Numbered from the stretch's first letter, positions 43,722-53,330 are shown. The stretch is 64,000 nt of DNA from Desulfatirhabdium butyrativorans DSM 18734 (GCF_000429925.1 NZ_AUCU01000018.1:1-64000), one strand, 5' to 3'. The notes: generated by a model from the sequence alone, not told the origin. A program made the numbers and translations.

Positions 43722-44894
43722 ATGCATCCTGAATTGATCCAGGCCGAAATCGATCTGGAGGCAATCGGCCACAATATCCAGCAACTCAGAAGCGTTCTCG
43801 CATCCCCATCTCCCCGGTTCATGGCGGTCGTGAAAGCCAATGCCTACGGGCATGGCGCCGTTTCTGTCGCGAACAAAGCCATCGAAACCGGTGCAGACAT
43901 GCTCGGGGTAGCCCGGGTCGAGGAGGCCATCGCCCTGCGGAAAGCGGGCATTTCCCATCCAATTCTCATTTTCGGTGCGACACCGATCCACCGGATCCCC
44001 GATCTCATCGATTTCGATCTGACCCAGTCGGTCGGAACGTTTCTCTTGGCCGACATGCTCTCCAGCCAGGCTGCAGCCGCTTGCAAATCCATTGCCATCC
44101 ATGTCAAGGTCGATACGGGCATGGGCAGACTCGGTGTGCTGCCGGCTCCTTCCCGAATTTCGGGCCTTGGAAAACTTCTGGGGGGAACCGCGCTTCGGGA
44201 AGTCGAATCCATCTGCCACCTGCCCGGTCTCGAGGTGGAAGGAATCTATACGCATTTCGCCAATGCGGATGATCCGGATCTCGATTTTGCAAAGGACCAA
44301 TTGGACCGGTTTCTGGATTTTGTCCAGGCGCTGAAGCGCAGGGGAATGGAATTTGCCATCCGCCATGCGGCCAACAGCGCCGCCATTCTCCGGTTTCCGG
44401 AAAGTCATCTCGATATGGTCCGGGCGGGCATTTCGATGTATGGCTACTATCCGTCGGAGGCAACCCGTCGGCCAGACGTCGATCTCCGGCCCGCCCTGAG
44501 TTTCAAGAGCCGGATTGTTCATATCAAAACCGTTCCGGCGGAGTTTTCTATCAGCTATGGCAGGACATACAAGACACCAGCGCCGACCCGGATCGCCACC
44601 ATCGCAGCCGGTTATGCGGACGGCTTCAGCCGGTCTCTGTCTTCCCGGGGGCATGTACTCATCCAGGGACAAATCGCACCCATTGTCGGGCGGGTATGCA
44701 TGGACCTGACCATGGTCGATATCGGCCGCATTCCCGAAGCCGGCATCAACGATGAAGTGGTCCTGATCGGCAGGCAGGGCGACAGGCAGATAACGGCCGA
44801 CGATCTGGCAAGGCTTCAGAATACCATTTCCTATGAAATTCTGACTTCCATCGGGCAGCGGGTGCCCCGGATCGTTCGCTCGGCGTCCTGCTGA
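43722..44894 (+). CDS. alr: Alanine racemase
   Basis: A 390-residue PLP enzyme that makes D-alanine for peptidoglycan. AVVKANAYGHGAVSVA carries the PLP Lys. VKVDTGMGRLGV, THFANADD and RHAANSAAIL shape the cofactor barrel. VRAGISMYGYYPS follows, and ISYGRTYKTP carries the second catalytic Tyr. GRVCMDLTMVDI is the C-terminal domain signature. Complete. It directly follows the Fur-family gene and may share its transcript, though there is no functional link. Confidence 0.93.
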   Translation: MHPELIQAEIDLEAIGHNIQQLRSVLASPSPRFMAVVKANAYGHGAVSVANKAIETGADMLGVARVEEAIALRKAGISHPILIFGATPIHRIPDLIDFDLTQSVGTFLLADMLSSQAAAACKSIAIHVKVDTGMGRLGVLPAPSRISGLGKLLGGTALREVESICHLPGLEVEGIYTHFANADDPDLDFAKDQLDRFLDFVQALKRRGMEFAIRHAANSAAILRFPESHLDMVRAGISMYGYYPSEATRRPDVDLRPALSFKSRIVHIKTVPAEFSISYGRTYKTPAPTRIATIAAGYADGFSRSLSSRGHVLIQGQIAPIVGRVCMDLTMVDIGRIPEAGINDEVVLIGRQGDRQITADDLARLQNTISYEILTSIGQRVPRIVRSASC

Positions 44895-44984
44895 GCCCGC
44901 AGGGTCTGCAATCCATTGCACTTCTATCTGGAATTGTGATAAGAAACCGCCAGTTATCAACCGAGCGACAGAAAGGTGTTGAGC

Positions 44985-45758
44985 ATGAATATTGTCGTAT
45001 TGCTGAAACAGGTTCCATCGACCGATTCCCATATCGAACCGGGCCCCAACGGGGCCTCGATCAAGACCGCCGATTTGAAATGGGTCATCAACCCCTATGA
45101 CGAGTTTGCCGTTGAAGAAGCCATCCGGGTCCGGGAAGCCAAGGGCGGAACGGTGACCATCGTGACCATCGGGGAAGCCAAGGCGGTGGAGGCCGTTCGC
45201 ACGGCCCTGGCAATGGGTGCGGACAAGGCCGTGCTGGTGCAGGATCCGGCATGCGCCGGCATGGATGGTTTGGGGATTGCCCAGGTGCTGGCTGCCGTCG
45301 TTTCCGGGCTTGCACCCGATCTGATCATCGCAGGCCAGCGTGCCGTTGATGATGAAAACTGGCTCGTTCCGGCCGCAGTGGCCCATCGGCTGGGAATGCC
45401 CTGCATTTCGCTGGTCATCGGCCAGCAGATTGACGGTGATCAGATCGAGTGCAGAAGAACCATCGAAGGCGGCATCGCAACGATCCGGGCGAAGCTGCCG
45501 GTACTGATCACCACCCAGCGGGGGCTGAACGAACCGCGGTATGCATCGCTTCAGGGCGTCATGAAGGCCAAGAAAAAACCCCTCAACACCCTCAAGCTAT
45601 CCGATCTCGGCCTGACACCGAAAACGGCCGCTGTCCGGGTGCTGGCCATGAAGCATCCGCCGATGCGAACGGCGGGAAAGAAAATTGCCGGATCGACGCC
45701 GGCGGAAAAGGCTGCCGAACTGGTTCGCCTGCTGCACGAAGAGGCCAAGGCCATCTGA
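44985..45758 (+). CDS. etfB: Electron transfer flavoprotein beta subunit
   Basis: A 257-residue EtfB. NIVVLLKQVPSTDSHIEP is the N-terminus and LKWVINPYDEFAVEEAIRVR the family motif. LIIAGQRAVDDENWLVPAAV is the AMP/FAD-side loop, and CRRTIEGGIATIRAKLPVL and MKAKKKPL form the recognition-loop end. It accepts electrons from the acyl-CoA dehydrogenases. GAAAGG precedes the ATG at 44985. A 211-base repeat-filled gap separates it from etfA. Confidence 0.92.
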   Translation: MNIVVLLKQVPSTDSHIEPGPNGASIKTADLKWVINPYDEFAVEEAIRVREAKGGTVTIVTIGEAKAVEAVRTALAMGADKAVLVQDPACAGMDGLGIAQVLAAVVSGLAPDLIIAGQRAVDDENWLVPAAVAHRLGMPCISLVIGQQIDGDQIECRRTIEGGIATIRAKLPVLITTQRGLNEPRYASLQGVMKAKKKPLNTLKLSDLGLTPKTAAVRVLAMKHPPMRTAGKKIAGSTPAEKAAELVRLLHEEAKAI

Positions 45759-45761
45759 TTC

Positions 45762-45907
45762 GAAGTGGGCAGTCGGCAGTGGGCCCGTCACCCCGGCGAA
45801 AGCCGGGGGCCAGAACAGGGATGAATGAAAGTCGCAGGAGCACTTTTCGGAAGAGGATGAGTTATCCGCCCTTCTTCTGACTCCTGACTTCTGACTCCTG
45901 ACTCCTT
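45762..45907 (+). repeat. Dispersed repeats between etfB and etfA
   Basis: GTGGGCAGTCGGCAGTGGGC at 45764 is the 7-mer family. CACCCCGGCGAAAGCCGGGG around 45790 is a palindromic REP-like word seen in many proteobacteria. GATGAATGAAAGTCGCAGGA at 45820 matches the repeat near 38400. TCTGACTCCTGACTTCTGAC at 45880 is the second word family. Four different repeat types are stacked in one gap. Confidence 0.7.
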
Positions 45908-45969
45908 CAGCAATGACATGGTTTTCGATATGACGTTCCTTTCCGGTTCGTCTTTCAATAGGAGGCAAT

Positions 45970-46944
45970 ATGCCCAACACGATTTTGGCCATTGGAGAAG
46001 TGTCCCAGGGAAGTCTTCGAAAAGTCAGCATCGAAGCGATCAGCGAGGCAAGACGTATCGCCGATCATATCGGCGGGAGCCTGCAGGTGCTCATCCTGGG
46101 GGAAAATCTCGATGCTGCTGCAGCCAAGGCAGCGGAATATGGCGCCGATACGCTGATTCTGGCGGACGATCCAAGGCTGGCGCTGTATCTGCCCGACATC
46201 TGGAGCGGCGTTGCCGCAGACGTGATCCAGACGAACACGCCCCAATACGTTCTTATCGGATCGACGACAACCGGTCGTGACCTGGCGGCATGTCTTTCCG
46301 CCATGCTCGATGCCCCGCTGGCCATGGACTGTGTGGGAAGCCGATGGGAAGGGGATACGCTCGTCATCACCCGGCCCATGTACGGCGGCAAGGTGCTCGC
46401 CGATGTCACTCTGGAGGGTAGCCCCCGTATCATCGTCAACCGGGCCAACTTCTTCCCGGCCGTCCCGAAGAAAACCGATGCCAGCCTGATCCGTTACGAA
46501 GGCGTCATTCCGGAATCGCAGCTTACCATCGCCGATGTGCAGCGGGAAGCTTCCGCAAGACCTGAGCTGACCGAGGCGGACATCGTGGTTTCGGGCGGGA
46601 GGGGGATGGGCGGAGCCGATTTCAGCGTGATCGAAAAACTGGCGGACCTGCTGGGAGCGGCGGTCGGCGCCTCCCGATCGGCTGTCGATGAAGGCTGGCG
46701 TCCCGTATCCGATCAGGTGGGGCAGACCGGCAAAGTCGTTTCTCCCAATCTCTACATCGCCTGCGGCATTTCAGGGGCCATCCAGCATTTTGCCGGGATG
46801 CAGACATCGAAGGTCATCGTCGCCATCAACAAGGATCCGGAAGCGCCCATTTTCACAAAGGCCGATTACGGCGTTGTCGGTGACCTGTTTGAAGTCGTTC
46901 CGGCAATGATCGAGCAGATCACCCGGTTGAAATCGGCCCAATGA
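45970..46944 (+). CDS. etfA: Electron transfer flavoprotein alpha subunit
   Basis: A 324-residue Etf[21 protein letters not shown] opens it. The FAD-binding C-terminal domain has [55 protein letters not shown] and [20 protein letters not shown], all canonical. It pairs with EtfB to shuttle electrons to ETF-QO, encoded 43 bases downstream. Confidence 0.94.
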   Translation: MPNTILAIGEVSQGSLRKVSIEAISEARRIADHIGGSLQVLILGENLDAAAAKAAEYGADTLILADDPRLALYLPDIWSGVAADVIQTNTPQYVLIGSTTTGRDLAACLSAMLDAPLAMDCVGSRWEGDTLVITRPMYGGKVLADVTLEGSPRIIVNRANFFPAVPKKTDASLIRYEGVIPESQLTIADVQREASARPELTEADIVVSGGRGMGGADFSVIEKLADLLGAAVGASRSAVDEGWRPVSDQVGQTGKVVSPNLYIACGISGAIQHFAGMQTSKVIVAINKDPEAPIFTKADYGVVGDLFEVVPAMIEQITRLKSAQ

Positions 46945-46987
46945 CGCCGGAACAGGACATGTACAGCGTGATGGAGGAACTCCGGAG

Positions 46988-48655
46988 ATGACCCTCGAGC
47001 GAGAAACGATCCCTTTCGATGTCCTTTTTGTCGGCGCGGGGCCTGCCTGCCTGGCCGGTGCCATCCGCCTGAAGCAACTGGCCGATGAAAAGTCAATGGA
47101 ACTCGAAATTGCCGTCATCGAAAAAGGTTCCGAAGTCGGCGCCCATGCCGTGAGCGGCGCCATTTTCGATCCATGCGCCCTCCAAGCGCTGATGCCGGAT
47201 TTCCTTGAAAAAGGCTTTCCCTTCGAAGCCGTTGTCCGGGGAGACGCCCTGTACTACCTGACGGCGGACAAAGCCATTGCTGCGCCCATCCTGCCGCGGT
47301 ATCTGCATAATCAAGGCTTCTATGTGGTCAGCCTCTCCAGGCTCAGCCGCTGGATGGGGGCGCTGGCCGAAGAGGCCGGGATTAACGTTTTTTGCGGTTT
47401 TGCCGGGAAGGAGGTTCTGTACAGCGAAGACGGAACCCGGGTCATCGGGGTTCGGACAGGGGACAAGGGGCTGGACAAGGATGGGTTGCCCAAAGCCAAT
47501 TTCGAGCCGGGCGCGGATCTGACGGCGAATGTCACGGTATTCGGAGAAGGGGCCAGGGGCAGTTTGTACCCGGATGTGGCCCGCCGCATGCGTCTGGAAG
47601 ACCACCGGATGCCCCAGGTCTATGAAACCGGCATCAAGGAGGTCATCGAACTCCCCGAAACAGGGGCTTTCCCCTCCGATGGGCCGAACGTGATGCATTT
47701 TCTGGGCTATCCCCTCGGGCCGTTCCGTGCAGGCGGAGGCTTTCTGTATGACATGGGCGAAAACCGCATCGGCATCGGCTATCTGACGGCGCTTGGCTAT
47801 GAAGACGCCCGGATCGACCCCTATGGGATGTTCTTGCGGTTCAAGAGTCATCCGTTCATCCGCAGCCGAATTTCCAGCGGCAAGGTGATCGAGCAGGGGG
47901 CGCGTACGGTTTCGGTCGGCGGTTTCCATACCATCCCCAAGCTCGTGATGAATGGCGGGCTTATCGTCGGCGCAAGCGCAGGCATCCACGACGTGCTGGG
48001 CTTGAAGGGCATCCATGCGGCCATGTATTCCGGGATATGGGCTGCAGAGGCCATTTTCCAGGCCCTGCAATCCGGGGACACGAGCGAAGCCGGGCTTTCC
48101 GCCTACCCCAAAGTCTTCGAAACCAGCAAGCTGCATGCAGCCATCTTCGAGGGCAGAAACACCACGGCAGCCCTGGCCAAAACCAATCCCGTCCGCTACC
48201 TGTTTCTGGGCGCCCAATATGTTACCGGCGGGAAAGGCCTTCGGGATCCGATGTGGCTGCATGCGGATGCCGAAACGCTGAAGCCGATTTCAGAAGCGGA
48301 ACAGGCCCCGGGCGATCCGTCGGCGCAACCGGATGGGGTATGGATGGTTGACAAACTGACGGGTGTCTATCTTTCCAGAACCCATCACCGGGAGGATCAG
48401 CCATCCCATTTGATCATCCATGACAGCAAGCTGTGCATCACCACCTGTCTCGAACGGTACGGCAACCCCTGTACCCGGTTCTGCCCCGGCCAGGTTTACG
48501 AATACCACGAACATCCGGAAACGGGCGCCCGGGAAATCAAGCTCAATCCATCCAATTGCCTGCACTGCAAGACCTGCGACATCAAGGATCCTTTCGGAAA
48601 CATCACCTGGACATGCCCCGAAGGCGGGGAAGGCCCGGAATATCGGATGGTGTAG
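46988..48655 (+). CDS. Electron transfer flavoprotein:quinone oxidoreductase
   Basis: A 555-residue membrane-associated flavo-iron-sulfur protein that passes ETF electrons to menaquinone. DVLFVGAGPACLAGAIRLKQ is the FAD motif (Gly16, Gly18). GAHAVSGAIFDPCAL and MPQVYETGIKEVIELPETG follow. The C-terminal cluster CLHCKTCDIKDPFGNITWTC with Cys spacing for one 4Fe-4S completes the family pattern. No true transmembrane helix is needed. It completes the electron route from beta-oxidation. Confidence 0.93.
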   Translation: MTLERETIPFDVLFVGAGPACLAGAIRLKQLADEKSMELEIAVIEKGSEVGAHAVSGAIFDPCALQALMPDFLEKGFPFEAVVRGDALYYLTADKAIAAPILPRYLHNQGFYVVSLSRLSRWMGALAEEAGINVFCGFAGKEVLYSEDGTRVIGVRTGDKGLDKDGLPKANFEPGADLTANVTVFGEGARGSLYPDVARRMRLEDHRMPQVYETGIKEVIELPETGAFPSDGPNVMHFLGYPLGPFRAGGGFLYDMGENRIGIGYLTALGYEDARIDPYGMFLRFKSHPFIRSRISSGKVIEQGARTVSVGGFHTIPKLVMNGGLIVGASAGIHDVLGLKGIHAAMYSGIWAAEAIFQALQSGDTSEAGLSAYPKVFETSKLHAAIFEGRNTTAALAKTNPVRYLFLGAQYVTGGKGLRDPMWLHADAETLKPISEAEQAPGDPSAQPDGVWMVDKLTGVYLSRTHHREDQPSHLIIHDSKLCITTCLERYGNPCTRFCPGQVYEYHEHPETGAREIKLNPSNCLHCKTCDIKDPFGNITWTCPEGGEGPEYRMV

Positions 48656-48674
48656 CAAAACGGAGCCCGTTGAC

Positions 48675-49598
48675 TTGCCATCTGCCTTCCGCCAAACGAC
48701 AATCCGTCCCTGGCTCGATATCCGGTGCCGGATGATCCGGGCCATCCGGCATTTTTTCGAGGAAGCCGGATATCTCGAAATGGAAACCCCGATCCGGATT
48801 CCAGCTCCTGCACCTGAAACCCACATCGATTGCTTTGCCTCCGAATCCTGGTTTTTGCACGCCTCACCGGAGCTGTGCATGAAGCGCATGCTGGCTGCAG
48901 GGTATGAGCGTATTTTCCAGATTTGCCGGGTGCTGCGGAAAGGCGAGCGGGGCGCAAGGCATTTGCCGGAGTTCACCCTGCTTGAATGGTACACGGCAGG
49001 CCAGGACTACCGCCACATGATGGCGCAGTGTGAAGCCCTGATCCTTTCGGTGGCCGAAACCCTGTTTGCCGGGGCATCTCTGAACTACCAGGGCCGGGTG
49101 ATCGATTTGAGCCCGCCGTGGGATCGCTTGACGGTTGGCGAGGCGTTTGTGCGCCATACCCCGGTGACGATGGAGGCGGCCCTGGCGGAAGGACGTTTCG
49201 ACGAATGGATGGGATTTTCGATCGAGCCGAATCTGGGATGGGAGCGGCCGGTTTTCCTTTGCGACTATCCGGCCGCATGCGGCTCCCTTGCCCGAAAGAG
49301 CCCATCGAATCCGGATGTGGTCGAGCGTTTCGAGCTCTACATCGCAGGCGTGGAGTTGTGCAACGCCTTTTCGGAGCTGTGCGACCCTGCCGAGCAGCGG
49401 AGGCGCTTTTTGGAAGAGCAGGCGGCCAGGCTGCGCCTCGGAAAAACGGTCTACCCGATGCCCGAGTCCTTTCTGAATGCCCTTTCGGCCATGCCGCCCG
49501 CAACCGGCAATGCCCTCGGCATCGACCGGCTGGCCATGCTGTTGGCGGATCGGACCACCATCGACGATGTCAGCGCATTTGTGCCGGAGGAAGCCTGA
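48675..49598 (+). CDS. epmA: Elongation factor P (R)-beta-lysine ligase
   Basis: A 307-residue class II lysyl-tRNA-synthetase paralogue that attaches beta-lysine to EF-P. TTG 48675 (LPSAFRQTTIRPWLDIRCRM) gives the usual family start and follows a GGAG. The only later ATG, at 48732, would lose the first helix. FFEEAGYLEMETPIRIPAP is followed by SPELCMKRMLAAGYERIFQI. RHLPEFTLLEWYTAG is motif 2 and GNALGIDRLAMLLADR is motif 3. It begins 19 bases after ETF-QO. EpmB and EF-P genes are not in the window. Confidence 0.88.
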   Translation: MPSAFRQTTIRPWLDIRCRMIRAIRHFFEEAGYLEMETPIRIPAPAPETHIDCFASESWFLHASPELCMKRMLAAGYERIFQICRVLRKGERGARHLPEFTLLEWYTAGQDYRHMMAQCEALILSVAETLFAGASLNYQGRVIDLSPPWDRLTVGEAFVRHTPVTMEAALAEGRFDEWMGFSIEPNLGWERPVFLCDYPAACGSLARKSPSNPDVVERFELYIAGVELCNAFSELCDPAEQRRRFLEEQAARLRLGKTVYPMPESFLNALSAMPPATGNALGIDRLAMLLADRTTIDDVSAFVPEEA

Positions 49599-49719
49599 GC
49601 CGCGTTTCACTTTTTCAAAGTCGTCCAATGACGGATTTTTCGCGGAATTTCTGTCGATTACCAGGCCCGCCCCCATGCGGCTCTCTCGTGGAAATCGACG
49701 TTTTGCGGTGCACCAGACT

Positions 49720-51192
49720 TCATGAACGCTGTTTTTCCCACTGATCTGCAAGTGACAGGCCGATCAGGGCCGAACGGGTCATTTTCAACACCCGCAGGGT
49801 TCGGCCTGTCAAAGCCGATTTCCCGATAACATAAGTCCCTGCTATATCTCGCTTGCCATCATTTCCAAAATCCGTTTCGTCCTCCCGGGCTGCATCTGTT
49901 TGGACCAGTACGCATTGATGCTCCAGATGGTTTCGAAGGATATCGATGCATCGGGCATCCGTCGACAGCCCCTTTCGGATATCCGGACGGCGTCCGTACA
50001 GGTCCTTGCTCATCCAGTACATGCCTCGAAGCGGCCAATTATCGGTTTCCAGCAAGGTGGGCTCCACCCCATAGCTTTTTTTCCCTTCGCGGTACCAGAC
50101 CGTTCGAAAATTCACCCGGTATGAGGCGATCTGCAGCCGAAACCGGATTTTCACCAGGAAGGCGATCTTGTCAAACAGGGAATAAGCGGTGCGAAACGCG
50201 ATTTTCAGCTTTTCGATTCCGGCATCGTCAAACGCCGCGCTTTCTTCGATGTCGGGTTCCCGTCCCGATGTCGTATGCGACATCGGATCAAGCGCCTCGA
50301 AACATAGGCGTTTGGCGCAGGCATATTCCCGCTGCAATAGATGGAAGTAATTCTGAAGCAATGATCCCGCTCCTGATTCCGTGCAATCCGGTGTGGAAGA
50401 AAGCCGGATTGCCTCGTCCGAGGCCGCTTCCAGATAATTGCCGAGATCGTTCAGCGGATTTAGAAAAAGCCGATTGTTCATCTGCCAGGATTCGAATGCG
50501 GCTTCCATGTCGTGGGTTTTGCCAGGTGCGACCGCAGACGTCAGAAAGCTTTTACGGAAACGAGGGCGCAGGATGCTGTTCAGCATGTTGAAATGACTCT
50601 TGAACAGTGGGCGGGCGGAAAGCGGAATCTTTTGGTTCAAGGCCTTTCGAAGCATCCGTCGGGCCTCGATCAGCAGGATCATGGACAGGTTTTTATCGCT
50701 CTGCAGGTGGGCGTATTGCATCAAACCGAGGCCTTTATTCGCCAAGGCCATGCCGAAATCCGGCTGAAGTTCAAGCGACTTGTCCCAGTACTCGATCGCT
50801 TCCACGAAACGGCCGATCTCAAACAGGGTGTTGGCCAGATTGGTATAGATGGCGCTGGCTGCACTTACCGGAAGCGCGCCTGTGGCTGTCTCCAGTGCCC
50901 GTACGGCGAGCCGGTTGTGAATCAACTGCTTTTCGATCTCCGGCAATTCCCAGGAATGCTTCTGCCGCTGATCTTCCGGCATCAGTTTGAAGCAATTGCC
51001 CCAGACATTGGAGAGATGATAATGGTAAACTGCCAGTTGATGCTGGCTGAGGTTTCGAATATCCACCACTTCCGCCAGTTTCATGGCATCGTTTAGCATA
51101 TCGGCCCTTCGCTTGAACAACGCCTGATCTGCAAGAACGCCGATTCGCTCGATGAGCTGCTCGGTTGCGTTTCCACGTGTCTGTTCCATCAT
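49720..51192 (-). CDS. TPR and LA2681-type HEPN domain protein (putative ribonuclease)
   Basis: A 490-residue helical protein. The N-terminal half has TPR-like repeats: AIYTNLANTLFEIGRFVEAI, then YWDKSLELQPDFGMALANKG. The C-terminal half matches my recollection of the LA2681-like HEPN family, with WYREGKKSYGVEPTLLETDN, then LYGRRPDIRKGLSTDARCID and the motif LRNHLEHQCV. RNHLEH fits R-x4-H, the catalytic signature of HEPN ribonucleases in toxins and phage-defence proteins. ATG 51192 overlaps the TGA of mobA-HD (ATGATG), so the two are translationally coupled. It is odd in a molybdenum-cofactor operon. Confidence 0.7.
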   Translation of the reverse strand: MMEQTRGNATEQLIERIGVLADQALFKRRADMLNDAMKLAEVVDIRNLSQHQLAVYHYHLSNVWGNCFKLMPEDQRQKHSWELPEIEKQLIHNRLAVRALETATGALPVSAASAIYTNLANTLFEIGRFVEAIEYWDKSLELQPDFGMALANKGLGLMQYAHLQSDKNLSMILLIEARRMLRKALNQKIPLSARPLFKSHFNMLNSILRPRFRKSFLTSAVAPGKTHDMEAAFESWQMNNRLFLNPLNDLGNYLEAASDEAIRLSSTPDCTESGAGSLLQNYFHLLQREYACAKRLCFEALDPMSHTTSGREPDIEESAAFDDAGIEKLKIAFRTAYSLFDKIAFLVKIRFRLQIASYRVNFRTVWYREGKKSYGVEPTLLETDNWPLRGMYWMSKDLYGRRPDIRKGLSTDARCIDILRNHLEHQCVLVQTDAAREDETDFGNDGKRDIAGTYVIGKSALTGRTLRVLKMTRSALIGLSLADQWEKQRS

Positions 51193-52307
51193 GCCTCCAA
51201 TCGATCGAGGGAATATCCGAGCAATGCTTCGACGCGCCGTTGACTCCGACAAGCCTGCGACTTCCGCTGCAAAATCGCCTGCCGAGCCGCCGGATCGACG
51301 CCGCGAAGGCGCAACGTTTCATCGAAGCGCCGCTCGATTCCAACGAAACAGTCGCCGACAATGCATTTGTCCGCAAGATAGACCACTTCGGCATCTGTCA
51401 CCAAAGCCTCGCCGGAAATCGGTTCAAAATCCATGTGAACCTCGACAATATCGGCGATGCGCGAAAACCCCATATCCCGCAGCATACAAGCGCCCTGCCG
51501 GGCATGCGCGGATTTGCCCCGAGCCAGATCGTGAAGACGGGCTGCTGCGATCACCGCTTCGCGACAGACATCATAACCGGCCGACTGCAGTGCCTCGGCA
51601 ATTTTCCCAGCCAATCGTGCGACGGCATCACAGTGCCTGTCTACCTGCGGTAAGACGTGAGCCCGTTTCAGAATTGCCCGGCATTCACTCTCCGAAGGGA
51701 TTTCATAGGACTTCAACGAACTGAGCGCCCGCTCAAGATCCTGTGGCGTATCGATATCTTCGGTGGTAAATCGATCCACGACTTCCACGTCGCAGGACTG
51801 GTTTTCCACTTCCCCGAAGAAACCGCGAAGCCCATCATCCCCTTTCCAGTTCTTGATCGCAGGTAGCAGGTGTGCGGACACAAGCGGTGGATGTCCCCGA
51901 CGTTCTTCGAATTTTGGGTAACAGACCGCGCACGAATTCATCCGGAAAAATTCAACAAGCCTCAGCACCGTTTGCCGCCGCACGAGAGGCATGTCGACGG
52001 GATGCACGAAAAATGCGCTGCATCTGGAAGACAGCCCGGAAAGACCTTTTACGATCGAGGAGAACATGCCGTTTGCATAGTTCGGATTGATTTCAACGGA
52101 AACATCCATCCGGTTGCATAGGGATGCCACTTCATCAGCCCGGTGACCGACCACAACGCAAATATTTTCCACTCCGACCGATCGATACAGGGAAATGATA
52201 TGTTCCAGCATGGTTTTCGCGCCGATGCATCGCAGCGGTTTGAATTCACCCAGCCGGGAAGAACGTCCGGCGGCGGGAACGATGACTGAAATTGCTTCGA
52301 TCTCCAT
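51189..52307 (-). CDS. MobA-like nucleotidyltransferase fused to an HD phosphohydrolase domain
   Basis: A 372-residue fusion. Residues 1-200 form a MobA/MocA-type NTP transferase (VIVPAAGRSSRLGEFKPL is the nucleotide loop; FFVHPVDMPLVRRQTV the second). Such enzymes add CMP or GMP to molybdopterin. Residues 215-365 are an HD domain (AARLHDLARGKSAHARQG, EVHMD). The combination occurs next to molybdenum hydroxylases in Desulfobacterota, consistent with maturation of the enzyme encoded at 54118-57934. It is preceded by iclR after 5 bases and overlaps the HEPN gene downstream. Confidence 0.83.
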   Translation of the reverse strand: MEIEAISVIVPAAGRSSRLGEFKPLRCIGAKTMLEHIISLYRSVGVENICVVVGHRADEVASLCNRMDVSVEINPNYANGMFSSIVKGLSGLSSRCSAFFVHPVDMPLVRRQTVLRLVEFFRMNSCAVCYPKFEERRGHPPLVSAHLLPAIKNWKGDDGLRGFFGEVENQSCDVEVVDRFTTEDIDTPQDLERALSSLKSYEIPSESECRAILKRAHVLPQVDRHCDAVARLAGKIAEALQSAGYDVCREAVIAAARLHDLARGKSAHARQGACMLRDMGFSRIADIVEVHMDFEPISGEALVTDAEVVYLADKCIVGDCFVGIERRFDETLRLRGVDPAARQAILQRKSQACRSQRRVEALLGYSLDRLEA

Positions 52308-52312
52308 CGATT

Positions 52313-53176
52313 TTACCGGTACGAAAGGGCGAAAGCGCCGCCTTTGAACAACGGTTCTTCACCCGATTGAACGGTAAGCATCTTCCTTTCCCGGTCGACA
52401 ACCTGCCGAATATCCCGTGCAGCTTTCTGAATGTCATCGATCATCTTCACGAGATGCGCCATTTCGAGTGCAGCAGCGAATCCCACCACCCAGAGTGCCA
52501 TCGGCAATCCACCCCGATTGCCGATGGAAACGGCGACGGCCCGGACTCCCGCCAGATACTCTTCATTATCCAACGCATAGCCATCCCGACAAACCCGCTC
52601 GATTTCCGATAGATAGCGATCTCTTTCCGTGATGGACCGCTCCGTGTAGCGGGGAAGATCGTTTTCCTTCAGAAATCGTTCAATTGCCTCCGGTGCAAGA
52701 GATGAAAGATACAATTTCCCCAGGGCGCCGGCCAGCAATGGGATGCCGGTTCCGGGTGGTGCACTCAATTTCAGGTGCTTCGTCGATTCGGCCACCGCCA
52801 CGATCAGCGTCCGGCGCCGCCCCATCGCACCCAGAAACACGGTTTCGTGTATCTGGTCCCGCAACGACTCCAAAATGCCTTTGACTGCACCGCCGACCCG
52901 ATACGACTGCCAGTCCTGAAAGGCGAGATCGGCAACGGCCGGGCCCAGAACGAACGTATTTTCCTGCGGACATTGTTCCAGCGCGCCTATGGTCATCAAA
53001 GACTGGATCAATCCATGCGTGGTGCTCTTACTCCAGCCGAGACTTCGCGCAAGATCGCTCAAATTATAGACCGCAGGAGATTCCGCTACGATTTTCAGCA
53101 TCTGAAAGGCCCTTTGGACAGCCGGTGCGCGATATTTGACAGATTGTGTGCGGGTTTCCATATCCCAATGCCCCAT
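52313..53176 (-). CDS. IclR family transcriptional regulator
   Basis: A 287-residue regulator. An N-terminal winged helix (PAVQRAFQMLKIVAESPAVY, LSDLARSLGWSKSTTHGLIQ) is followed by the IclR effector domain (QIHETVFLGAMGRRRTLIVA, LPLLAGALGKLYLSSLAP-like, GYALDNEEYLAGVRAVAVSI). ATG 53176 has CGGAGG at good spacing; upstream in-frame codons lack similarity. It starts the minus-strand operon iclR, mobA-HD, HEPN. It faces the hydroxylase operon across a palindrome that should be its operator. Confidence 0.9.
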   Translation of the reverse strand: MGHWDMETRTQSVKYRAPAVQRAFQMLKIVAESPAVYNLSDLARSLGWSKSTTHGLIQSLMTIGALEQCPQENTFVLGPAVADLAFQDWQSYRVGGAVKGILESLRDQIHETVFLGAMGRRRTLIVAVAESTKHLKLSAPPGTGIPLLAGALGKLYLSSLAPEAIERFLKENDLPRYTERSITERDRYLSEIERVCRDGYALDNEEYLAGVRAVAVSIGNRGGLPMALWVVGFAAALEMAHLVKMIDDIQKAARDIRQVVDRERKMLTVQSGEEPLFKGGAFALSYR

Positions 53177-53280
53177 CGAATGCCTCCGATCATGCTCGCG
53201 AAAGGTACCATCCATGCCGGGAGAGAAATGCAAGGGCTTTTGCGAAGACCGGGAACGTCTCTCCGGATCGGCAGGCCTCA

Positions 53281-53320
53281 TTTGCGATGTCATGATAAAC
53301 GAGAGGAAGCGCTATGTCAA
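53281..53320 (-). promoter_or_regulatory. Sigma-70 promoter of iclR
   Basis: On the minus strand TTGACA (complement of 53315-53320), then exactly 17 bases, then TATCAT (5 of 6 to consensus) makes a strong promoter. Its -35 box is one arm of the operator palindrome. The iclR start is about 115 bases downstream. Binding of a repressor to the palindrome would block it. Confidence 0.7.
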
Positions 53321-53330
53321 TGTTGACATA
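53313..53330. promoter_or_regulatory. Operator palindrome, copy 1 (iclR / hydroxylase promoters)
   Basis: TATGTCAA-TG-TTGACATA is an exact inverted repeat containing TTGACA on both strands. On the plus strand TTGACA 53323-53328 is followed 17 bases later by TATGTA, a moderate -10, for the hydroxylase operon. The flanks CGC on the left and TATATTTTT (53329-53337) on the right are also shared with copy 2. Confidence 0.75.
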
